64,000 nucleotides of DNA, from positions 1 through 64,000 of the forward strand of contig CAZCSP010000002.1 of the NCBI GenBank assembly GCA_964501275.1. The letters are read 5' to 3'. This DNA comes from 55-13 sp964501275 (GTDB lineage Bacteria; Armatimonadota; Fimbriimonadia; Fimbriimonadales; Fimbriimonadaceae). The stretch's first letter is position 1; every line of letters starts with the position of its first letter. Under the pieces are notes generated by a model. It was not told the origin of the DNA and did not search any database. It saw only the letters and a list, made by a program, of their open reading frames with translations. A program made the position numbers and the translations under genes. Below are positions 26,271-33,807 of this stretch, in pieces.

Positions 26271-27113
26271 CTATTTTTGGATCTCTGGGACCCAGGCGGT
26301 TGTTCTTCCTCCCACCTGTTCCCGAACAATCGGCTTGCCGTCGATGAACTCGGCCCCCCGGCTTCCCTCCCAGCGATGGTGGAAGAGCCAGTCTTTGGGG
26401 AACTGCTCTTTGTCCGCCCCGACCTCCACCGCCAGCGCAACCACTTTCTCGATGGCCTTTCGCAGGGCCTGAATCTCCTTCAGCTCCAATGAGCTCCCCA
26501 GGCGCTTGGGCGCAATCTTGCCCCAATAGAGCACCTCGTCGGCGATCCAGTTGCCCACGCCCGCGAACAGCTTCTGATCCAGGAGGAGCGCCTTGATCGG
26601 AGCCTTTCGCTTCTGCAGGATCGCGAACAACTCCTGGTCGGTCGGCAGGTCGTCGTATACGTCCCGCCCCAGCTTTTCCATGCGCTTGTCCGATGTAGGG
26701 TCGGAGGACAGCCACAGCCGCCCCAGACGACGGCCATCCGTAAACGCCACCCGCCCGCCGTCCTCCGCCTCCAACAGGAACTTCAGAAACCGAGGACAGC
26801 CATTCTCGTCTTCGAAGGGGGCCTTTCCATGCTCCCGAAGGCGGATCGAAGGGGCGCCAAGCTCGCGAACCCACCCGCTCATCCCGAGGTGCCCATAGAC
26901 CCAGGGCTTGTCCTCGAACTCCAGCCACCAATACTTCCCATGCCGCCCCACCTCGGTCACGACTCGGCCTTCCAAAGCCGCCTGCACTACCCCCGGCTCG
27001 ACCCCAAACATCATGATCTCATCTGGCAAAACCTCCGCTCGAACAATCCGCCTCCCTTTCAAGACGCGGCGCAGGGTACGACGAACGGTTTCAACTTCGG
27101 GGAGTTCGGGCAT
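26271..27113 (-). CDS. mutM: Formamidopyrimidine-DNA glycosylase, zincless (plant FPG-like) form
   Basis: Base-excision repair glycosylase/AP lyase, 280 residues, removing 8-oxoguanine and formamidopyrimidines. The N-terminal catalytic PELPEVETVRR with Pro1/Glu2 is intact, as is YVGHLGMSG-like YGHLGMSGW and the helix-two-turn-helix with NWIADEVLYWGKIAP. The usual C-terminal four-Cys zinc finger is absent: the tail reads WLFHHRW, then IVREQVGGRTTAWVPEIQK. That is the zincless loop seen in plant FPG (GGRTTAYVPELQK from memory). The Arg that contacts DNA is retained in GGRTT. Confidence 0.93.
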   Translation of the reverse strand: MPELPEVETVRRTLRRVLKGRRIVRAEVLPDEIMMFGVEPGVVQAALEGRVVTEVGRHGKYWWLEFEDKPWVYGHLGMSGWVRELGAPSIRLREHGKAPFEDENGCPRFLKFLLEAEDGGRVAFTDGRRLGRLWLSSDPTSDKRMEKLGRDVYDDLPTDQELFAILQKRKAPIKALLLDQKLFAGVGNWIADEVLYWGKIAPKRLGSSLELKEIQALRKAIEKVVALAVEVGADKEQFPKDWLFHHRWEGSRGAEFIDGKPIVREQVGGRTTAWVPEIQK

Positions 27114-27146
27114 AGAGCTTGAAGATACTCGGAAAACCCTTCAAGT

Positions 27147-27228
27147 CTTATAGTCGGATTGTCAGGCTTGCCGATGTTGGCCGTTGGGGTTCGAAGACGC
27201 TTCGACTATCCGACTGTACGACTATAAG
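27147..27228. repeat. Inverted repeat with TATAGTCGGATTGTC arms
   Basis: CTTATAGTCGGATTGTC at 27147 pairs with GACTGTACGACTATAAG ending 27228; further GACTATCCGACTA copies continue to about 27240. It fills the gap between cmk and mutM on the same strand, so it could lower read-through. Confidence 0.7.
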
Positions 27229-27247
27229 GCTATCCGACTACCCGGAC

Positions 27248-27916
27248 TCAGTCCTCAATCGGCACCAGCCACTTGATCTTCTGCACGACCTCATCGATGG
27301 TCATGCATCCGCTTTCGATCACGGTTGCGTCGGGGGCGACGGAGAGGGGGGAGTCTTCTCGGGTGATGTCTCGGTGGTCTCGGGTCTGGATCTGCTTGCG
27401 AAGCTCGCCGAATTCGGGCGTCTCCATCCCCTTTTCTTGCATTTCAAGATGTCGCCGCTTGGCCCGCTCCTCCAGCGAGGCGGTGAGATAGACCTTGACC
27501 TGAGCGTTCGGAGCGACGACGGTGGTTACGTCCCTGCCCTCCAGGGTGAACCCGCCTTCGGCGACCAGCGCCTGTTGTCGCTTCACCAACTCCTGCCTCA
27601 CTCCCGAGTGGGTGCTCAGCGCGCTGGCCAGCTCGGCGATTTCGGGGGTTCGGATTTGGCCGCTCACGTCTTCGCCATCCAAGAGGATCGGCGGCGGGTC
27701 GCCTTCGCCAAAGGAGATCGTGATCTGACCAGCTACCTCGGCAGCTTTTCCTCCGTCCTGGGCCGATAACCCTTGACGCGCGGCCGCCAGCGCCACCGCC
27801 CGATACATCGCCCCGGTGTCCAGATACTTCAGCCCAAGCTCCTTGGCAACCGCCTTGGCAACCGTACTCTTCCCCGCCCCAGCAGGGCCGTCAATGGCGA
27901 TCACGAGTCTTGGCAT
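27248..27916 (-). CDS. cmk: Cytidylate kinase
   Basis: Phosphorylates CMP and dCMP with ATP, cytoplasmic, 222 residues. The Walker A GPAGAGKSTVAKAVA is near the N-terminus, followed by KYLDTGAMYRAVAL, the NMP-binding region, DGEDVSGQIR, GRDVTTVV and RDHRDITREDSPL, all typical. Length is normal. It begins 27 bp after an intergenic element and is probably expressed alone or with mutM. Confidence 0.95.
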   Translation of the reverse strand: MPRLVIAIDGPAGAGKSTVAKAVAKELGLKYLDTGAMYRAVALAAARQGLSAQDGGKAAEVAGQITISFGEGDPPPILLDGEDVSGQIRTPEIAELASALSTHSGVRQELVKRQQALVAEGGFTLEGRDVTTVVAPNAQVKVYLTASLEERAKRRHLEMQEKGMETPEFGELRKQIQTRDHRDITREDSPLSVAPDATVIESGCMTIDEVVQKIKWLVPIED

Positions 27917-27945
27917 AGGTTATCGGGATTGAAGGTACCAGGAAA

Positions 27946-28200
27946 GAGAATCAGGGAGGGAGGGAATGAGGGCGAACGACGAACTACCAACGACGAACGA
28001 CGAATCTGTTCGCCAGGTAAATCCGGTTGGGATGATTGCGGGGTTGGAGGTGGCGCATGGCTCTCCGCGTGTAAGGATTGAACTACCTCGGCTTGCGTTC
28101 TTCAGATACAAATGGAGAACCTGGCCGCACCCCCAACCCCCTCAAGGGGGCTCGGACTTTGCCCTCATTCCCTACGATTCCCTGCGCCCCCGCCTCCCCC
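27946..28200. repeat. Nested inverted repeat: GGGAATGAGGG arms around a copy of the 115-bp element
   Basis: Outer arms GGGAGGGAATGAGGGCG (27955 on) and GCCCTCATTCCCTACGATT (28160 on) are complementary. Inside, 28042-28156 is an approximate copy of 47290-47404, ending in the same CCCCCAACCCCCTCAAGGGG word. Another internal tandem, AACGACGAACTACCAACGACG (split by the arm), lies at 27973-28005. It fills the gap between cmk and dapA. Confidence 0.75.
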
Positions 28201-28215
28201 GAGTAAACTACCAAT

Positions 28216-29121
28216 ATGGGCGCATTCCAGGGACCTAGAGAGTGGGGGAGACTCCTCACGGCGATGATTACTCCGTTTAGCGAAGACGGCGGGGTGAACT
28301 ATGAGGAGGCGGCGCAGGTGGCGGCCTACTTGGTGGACGTCCAGAAAAACGACGGCATCGTGGTCAATGGAACCACCGGCGAATCGCCGACCCTGACCGA
28401 ATCCGAGAAGCTTCAGCTTCTCAGCACCGTCCTGGAAGCCGTGGGCGACCGGGCGAGCGTGGTCTTTGGGGCAGGGACCTACAACACCGCTGAGTCCATC
28501 CACATGACCCGCGAGGGCGAGCGGCGGGGGGCGCATGGGATCATGCTGGTCAACCCCTACTACAACCGCCCAGGCCAAGACGGCCTCTATGCGCACTTCT
28601 CGACCGTCGCCAAGGAGACCGGACTTCCGGTTCTGCTCTACAACATCCAGCCCCGCTCCGCCATCAACATGGAGACCTCAACCCTGATGCGCCTGGCCGA
28701 GATTCCCAATATAGTGGGCGTTAAAGAGGCCAGCGGGATGCTGGGACAGATCGCCGACGTGGCCGCCCAGGCTCCTGAGGGATTCCGCGTTTATTCTGGG
28801 GACGACGGTCTGACTTTGCCAATCCTAAGCGTGGGCGGGCATGGTTTGGTGAGCGTCGTGGCCCATGTGGTGGGGGCGGATTTGAAGGAGATGATCGAGG
28901 TCTTCCCCTCCAATCCAGCCCGCGCCCGCGAGATTCACCAGCGGCTGATTCCCGTTTTCAAAGGGATGTTCGCCTACCCCTCGCCGGTCCCCATCAAGTA
29001 CGCAACCAGCCTGAACGGGTTCGACTGCGAAGAGGTCCGGTTGCCACTCGTGAAGCTGGACGACGCCCAGAAGCAGGCGGTGAAAGCGTCGCTTGCCAAC
29101 GCCGTCGCTTCATTGGCGTAG
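28216..29121 (+). CDS. dapA: 4-hydroxy-tetrahydrodipicolinate synthase
   Basis: First committed step of lysine/diaminopimelate synthesis, condensing pyruvate with aspartate semialdehyde, cytoplasmic, 301 residues. The TIM-barrel signatures are GRLLTAMITPF, VVNGTTGESPTL, the Tyr of LLYNIQPRS and the Schiff-base Lys in GVKEASG, with GDDGLTLP. The stretch after Tyr is YNIQPRS rather than the usual YNVPGRT, a mild variation near the active-site Arg. ATG start at 28216 just after the inverted repeat. It stands alone. Confidence 0.93.
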   Translation: MGAFQGPREWGRLLTAMITPFSEDGGVNYEEAAQVAAYLVDVQKNDGIVVNGTTGESPTLTESEKLQLLSTVLEAVGDRASVVFGAGTYNTAESIHMTREGERRGAHGIMLVNPYYNRPGQDGLYAHFSTVAKETGLPVLLYNIQPRSAINMETSTLMRLAEIPNIVGVKEASGMLGQIADVAAQAPEGFRVYSGDDGLTLPILSVGGHGLVSVVAHVVGADLKEMIEVFPSNPARAREIHQRLIPVFKGMFAYPSPVPIKYATSLNGFDCEEVRLPLVKLDDAQKQAVKASLANAVASLA

Positions 29122-29126
29122 GCGTG

Positions 29127-29173
29127 GCATGGGCAACCTGCCCATGCGTTCCATGGCCTGCCAGGCCATGGAA
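29127..29173. terminator. Paired perfect hairpins after dapA
   Basis: GCATGGGCA and TGCCCATGC (29127-29147) form a 9-bp stem with a 3-base loop. TTCCATGGCCTG and CAGGCCATGGAA (29149-29173) form a 12-bp stem around one central base. They directly follow the dapA stop and may act as a terminator or processing site; no T-run is present. The rest of the gap to 29322 has CGTCGTGTCGCTGTGCCG (29243 on), whose complement type recurs near 47985. Confidence 0.5.
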
Positions 29174-29322
29174 TCTCGGGGTTGTAGCTGGCGGTAAGTC
29201 CAAACTGGCGACACTCGCACCCCGAGGCAGACAATCACCCCACGTCGTGTCGCTGTGCCGTTGGTTCAACGCTTGCTAAAAGACCATCGGTGAAAATCTG
29301 GATGCATCTTTGGTTCCTTTTC

Positions 29323-32300
29323 CTACCCAGATACAACCAACACGATCTCTTCGCCGGACTTCAACTCATAGCTCCGATCCAAATCCAGCCAGTGAATCCC
29401 ATTGGAGTCCACTTGGGTAGTAAAGCCAAGCTCGCCTTTCTCCAGTTTGAAGGCAGGCGTTCCGGTAGCAGCGTAACGAAAACCGAAGCGCCTAAGCCTC
29501 AGCAAACCGTTGCGCAGGGCAAGGCGGACCCGCATCGACGAGCCCTCCCGCTTCTGCTCATAGATGCCCCAACCCTCGGCGGCGGTGAAAGCGCACCGGA
29601 AGTCGTCGGGGCGGACTTTTGGGTCGAAGGAGAGTTGTTGCTTGGGGCCATGGTAGCGGTAGCCGCAGGCCGCCAGATAGACGCCGTAGGAGGCCATGGC
29701 CCGCGCATAGTGGTCGCCGCATTCGATCTCATTGTAGGGGTTGCGACGGTCGGCGGAGTAGCGGTCGTGGATGGCTTTCTCAATCGCAAGAGCCTCGGAA
29801 ACCATCCCCTCCCACAGCATATGCGCGGCGACCTGGTGCTCGAAGCCGGTCATGCACTCGTTGAAATAGCCCACCGCCCAATCCTCGTTTCCTTCGCCGG
29901 GAGCCTTCTCGCCCCCGCCCTTGGGCCAGGTGCACATCAGCAGGCCCGCCTCGCCCGCCAATGCATACCAACGTCCCCCTTTGATCGGCAACTTCTCCCG
30001 ATAGGCCGCCGCATCGGGAACAAAGTTGTGCTTAAACAACGCCCGCAACGCGCTCCTGGTCTCGGTTTCGGGAAGCACCCTGGGCAACCCCACCTGGAAC
30101 GCCCAAGACTGTCCCAACGCCTGGTCGATGTGGCAACCGTCGTTGGTGTTGATCGCCTTGGGATGCTCGGGGTCGGGGATTTGGACGAAGTATTCGCCGT
30201 TGAAAAGCTCTTTGGGAATCTGCTCAAACCCCTTCCCGGCTATCGTCCGACAAAGCTCGGCAAAGTCGGCATCACCCACCTCAGAAGCCATCGCCTCCCC
30301 CGCCCTTAGGGCCGCCACATAAAGACCACTGATCCAGGCGATCTTCCCGTACCAGGTCGCGTCCAAGGTGTTGAACTGCGGACCTTCCAAAATGCCGTCC
30401 TGGTTGGCATCCTTGGCGATCAGGTATTCGATAGACCGCTTCACTCGGGGCCACATCCTGGCCAGCCATTGCCCATCGGGAGACATCTGGTGCTCACGGT
30501 AGACCCGCAAGATGGTCCCGCATTGCCCGTCGGTCGCTTCCGACTGCCAAACCTCGGCGCGATGCCCGATGAGGCCATTCTCGTGAAAGGCGATCCCGTA
30601 GTCCACCCGTTCCCGAGTGTCCCGCTCCAAAGCTGGGAAGAGGCGGCCTACCGAGTGGGCATACTGCCAAACGTGGGTGCAGGTTCCGGCGCAGGTGTAG
30701 TTGCCTTCCCACCCATAGAACCGCCCGTCGTCGAAGCGGTAGCATGTAGCGGTGCTGAGGATGGAGGCGTTGGCCATCGTTCGGTCGAGGAACCAGACAG
30801 GGAGGGTCGAGTCGTACCAAGCGTTGGTCCAGAGCTTGGTGCTCAACGCGAGGGTGGAGCGGCGAGTGGCGACCGCTTGGAACACCTCCCGAGCATCCTT
30901 GAACCGAGTTGCGTAGTGGCGTTTGAACACGTCCGACCGTTGCAGATTGGACATCGCCTCGCGGTTCACGTTCGGGAAGTGCCAGGCCACTATGAAATCC
31001 ACCGTTCTGGTTTCGCCCGGCGGGATCACGTGGCGAGCGCCGACCGGATAGGCATTCTCGACCTTCAGGGTCCGGCGGAACAGGGGCCAAGAATCGCACT
31101 TGGCGGCGCCAAAAAGTTCGTCGCCCACAACCCCAATCCCAATCGTCCCAAAGTCTCGCTCATCGGAGAGGAGAGGTCGCTCGGGCTGGTCGGTAAAGAC
31201 GATGTGGTCCACCCCGATATTGCCCCAGGCCCCGGTTACCTGGTCTACGATCTCAAGCGTGGCGGTCCTTCCCTGGAGCTCCTTCACATCCCAGATCACC
31301 GCCGACATGGTATTGCGGTTCTTCCCCGTCGCCGTGCGCACCGGCGTCCCGTCGATGACCAAGTTCACACACGTCTTCCCGGGGTGATTGCCGCCCCCAA
31401 CCAGAAAGAAGATGAAATGCCGCTCGATCTTGAAGCTCGGGCTCGTTAGCTTGCCCGTATGGGCATCCGCTTGGGCGATGTCCTCCCCATTCCGCGTATG
31501 ATGACTGTTCACCACCCGCGATCCCCGACCCTTCACGTCGCCCTGATAAGCCGGAATGTTGGCAATCTCGAGCGGCCCCACCCCGAAAGCCGTCCCCTCT
31601 ACTTTCCACTCCCCATAGGTTTCAGACTCAAAGTCGGCAAAGATGATCTCTGCGCGAGGCGTTCCCAGGGTCGGGGGATAGGCCACCGAGTGCTGGCAGA
31701 ACGCCATCTTCCCTTCCTGGCGAAAATGCGTCGTCAGCTCCATCACCTGCTGCTTCCGCATGTAAAGGCCACAGGGATTATCCATCCAGCCCACCGTCTC
31801 CACCAAGACGGGCTGCTCCGTGGTGTTGGTGATCTCGTAGGTCATCAAAGCGCAGGGATAGCTGGAGTCCTCGACGTTGAGGGGGATAAAAGGCGAACTG
31901 GCTTCTAACCGAACCTGCACCCCATGCTTGACCCCGTAGTCGATATTCGCCATCGGGTAGCGACCTTCAAACGTGCAGTCGGGCCAGTTCTCCAAGTTGA
32001 GTGGAGCGGTCAATCCGTTCACGGAAATGTAAAAGCCCATCTCGAAGGGAGAGGTCGGCTTCATCGGCTCCTTGTAGTGGAGCCCATCCCGAATCCCTAC
32101 CATATCCGGTTCGCCGAATTGGTTAAAAATGTCCCAATGCCAGAGCCGCCCGTCTCCGCCCAAATAGACCTGCCCGCACCCGATCCCCCCAATGGGCATC
32201 CCGATGCGCTTGAGGGCTTCTCCCCGATAGATCGTCGCCTGTCCCCGAGATGTCAAATCTTGACTAGAGGATCCAAACCCCAAAACAAGGCGGTTCCCAT

Positions 32301-32367
32301 CCAACCCGATGGCGGCCGCCGAAGCCGCCGCCATCTTTAGAACTTGACGTCGAGAGACTTTGCCCAC
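29323..32367 (-). CDS. Tat-exported GH116 glycosidase (GBA2-type)
   Basis: 1014 residues. The N-terminus SRRQVLKMAAASAAAIGL is a twin-arginine signal. Next comes a beta-sandwich N-terminal domain with IGMPIGGIGCGQVYLGGDG, then a catalytic (alpha/alpha)6 domain at about 520-900 with GTCTHVWQYAHS, FHENGLIGHRAE, TLDATWYGKIAWISGLYVAA (acid-region Asp) and GCHIDQALGQSW. This is the GBA2/GH116 layout, whose known members act on beta-glucosides, beta-xylosides or glucosylceramide. The substrate here is unknown. It follows the sugar-binding lipoprotein gene by 17 bp, so the pair probably forms an operon for scavenging a beta-glycoside. Confidence 0.88.
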   Translation of the reverse strand: MGKVSRRQVLKMAAASAAAIGLDGNRLVLGFGSSSQDLTSRGQATIYRGEALKRIGMPIGGIGCGQVYLGGDGRLWHWDIFNQFGEPDMVGIRDGLHYKEPMKPTSPFEMGFYISVNGLTAPLNLENWPDCTFEGRYPMANIDYGVKHGVQVRLEASSPFIPLNVEDSSYPCALMTYEITNTTEQPVLVETVGWMDNPCGLYMRKQQVMELTTHFRQEGKMAFCQHSVAYPPTLGTPRAEIIFADFESETYGEWKVEGTAFGVGPLEIANIPAYQGDVKGRGSRVVNSHHTRNGEDIAQADAHTGKLTSPSFKIERHFIFFLVGGGNHPGKTCVNLVIDGTPVRTATGKNRNTMSAVIWDVKELQGRTATLEIVDQVTGAWGNIGVDHIVFTDQPERPLLSDERDFGTIGIGVVGDELFGAAKCDSWPLFRRTLKVENAYPVGARHVIPPGETRTVDFIVAWHFPNVNREAMSNLQRSDVFKRHYATRFKDAREVFQAVATRRSTLALSTKLWTNAWYDSTLPVWFLDRTMANASILSTATCYRFDDGRFYGWEGNYTCAGTCTHVWQYAHSVGRLFPALERDTRERVDYGIAFHENGLIGHRAEVWQSEATDGQCGTILRVYREHQMSPDGQWLARMWPRVKRSIEYLIAKDANQDGILEGPQFNTLDATWYGKIAWISGLYVAALRAGEAMASEVGDADFAELCRTIAGKGFEQIPKELFNGEYFVQIPDPEHPKAINTNDGCHIDQALGQSWAFQVGLPRVLPETETRSALRALFKHNFVPDAAAYREKLPIKGGRWYALAGEAGLLMCTWPKGGGEKAPGEGNEDWAVGYFNECMTGFEHQVAAHMLWEGMVSEALAIEKAIHDRYSADRRNPYNEIECGDHYARAMASYGVYLAACGYRYHGPKQQLSFDPKVRPDDFRCAFTAAEGWGIYEQKREGSSMRVRLALRNGLLRLRRFGFRYAATGTPAFKLEKGELGFTTQVDSNGIHWLDLDRSYELKSGEEIVLVVSG

Positions 32368-32384
32368 AAGTAGTAGGACGCAGT

Positions 32385-33758
32385 CTATTGCGCTTTATGC
32401 TTGGTGATCGTGTCGTCTTTGCGAACTTTCTCAGCCTCTGCCTCCGCCCGGTCGCAGAACTGCTGGGGCGTGATTTTGCCCTCCAGCAGGGACGCCATCA
32501 GGCCCTCCAACTCGGTGTGGAACTTCATGTACCAGTGCCGATACTGGCTCGACCAGAGGTAGTTGCTCGCCTTGTAGGCTTCGGCGGGCTTCACCAGTTG
32601 GGGCGGCAACGGCACATCCTCGCTTCCTTTGATCGCCATGAGGGTGCCCTTCTCTTCCACAAACTGCTTGGCCTTGGGCAGGGAGGTCATGTACTTAAAG
32701 AGGTCGATCGCCTCCTCCTTGTTCTTGGCTTTGCTGGGCACCATCCAGGGCTCGATGCCAATCATCAGGCTCGTCGGATCGCCCTTTCCTCCGGCGACCA
32801 CCGGCGGCATCATGAACTCAACCTTCTTGCCCTCGGGGATGCTGTTCTTCATCTCGGAATGGAACCAGGATCCGCAGGGGACCATCGCGGCTTTGTCGTT
32901 CAAGAAGTTGGTTTGAGCCTCGGTGTGGGTCAGGCCAAGGGCGCCGTTCTCAAAGAAGCCCCGTCGGCGAAGTTCGTCGATCATGGTGGCGGCTCTGAGC
33001 ATTGCCTCCGACTTCCACGCGCCCGGCTCCATGCTTTGCGCGGCGATCAAAACATCCTTCCCGCCAATACTCTGAGCCCACGGCAGGAGGAAGCCGTTGA
33101 TCATGTAGAAGGGGTACTTGCCCTGGTAGGTCAGGGGAGCAATACCTGCCGCTTTCATCTTCTCGCCGACGACCAAGAGTTCATCATAGGTCTTCGGAGG
33201 GGTCCAGCCATGCTTCTCAAAGAGATCTGGGTCGTACCACCAACCGTAGATCATCACATAGTAGGGGAGCGTGTATTGCTTGCCATCGTGTTGCGCCATC
33301 GCGAGGATGGTGGGGTTGAAGGTATCGGCCCAGGTCCCTTCGCCCTCCCAAGGCTTCCCTTGCAGGGCCTCGGTCAGATCTTCCAGTTGGCCCTCTTCGG
33401 CCAAGCCCCAATGGTCCATGCCCCAGCCGGGGAACGTGAGGTCGGGAGGATTTCCACCCGTAAATCGGAGGCGAAGTTTCTCCCAAACCCTGGGATCGCC
33501 CTCGGCCTTGACTTCGACGCCGCCCTTCTTCTCGGCCCACTCTTTGGCGGCATCTTGATAAAAGTCGATGTCGTAGCCCCCCTTGAACGCCTGCATCTCG
33601 ACGACCTTTACCGCCTGCTTATCGGCGCCGCCCGCTTCTGAGCCAGAGGCTCCTTCCTTGCCCGAACAGCCCCAAACGGCGGCCAATGCCGCCAATCCCA
33701 AAACCAACCCGTATTTGAACTTCATGCGTAACTTCCCGAGCGAAGATAACTTCGCCAC
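32385..33758 (-). CDS. ABC transporter sugar-binding lipoprotein (family 1)
   Basis: 457 residues, periplasmic solute-binding lipoprotein: signal helix about 15-30 with lipobox AVWGC and a Gly/Ser/Ala-rich linker. The mature part has the family-1 features FKGGYDIDFYQDAAKEW, LTFPGWGMDHWGL and the C-terminal SLPKAKQFVEEKGTL. The GTG at 33758 is preceded by AGGAGG seven bases upstream and is preferred; ATG at 33725, with GGGAAG upstream, is the alternative and leaves a normal signal peptide. No permease or ATPase gene is near, so the transporter is encoded elsewhere. It is divergent from the BTAD regulator. Confidence 0.88.
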   Translation of the reverse strand: MAKLSSLGKLRMKFKYGLVLGLAALAAVWGCSGKEGASGSEAGGADKQAVKVVEMQAFKGGYDIDFYQDAAKEWAEKKGGVEVKAEGDPRVWEKLRLRFTGGNPPDLTFPGWGMDHWGLAEEGQLEDLTEALQGKPWEGEGTWADTFNPTILAMAQHDGKQYTLPYYVMIYGWWYDPDLFEKHGWTPPKTYDELLVVGEKMKAAGIAPLTYQGKYPFYMINGFLLPWAQSIGGKDVLIAAQSMEPGAWKSEAMLRAATMIDELRRRGFFENGALGLTHTEAQTNFLNDKAAMVPCGSWFHSEMKNSIPEGKKVEFMMPPVVAGGKGDPTSLMIGIEPWMVPSKAKNKEEAIDLFKYMTSLPKAKQFVEEKGTLMAIKGSEDVPLPPQLVKPAEAYKASNYLWSSQYRHWYMKFHTELEGLMASLLEGKITPQQFCDRAEAEAEKVRKDDTITKHKAQ

Positions 33759-33807
33759 CTAAATGCCTCCTAAAACCCTAACCTGCTTTTAATGACAAAA
33801 TCAAGTC

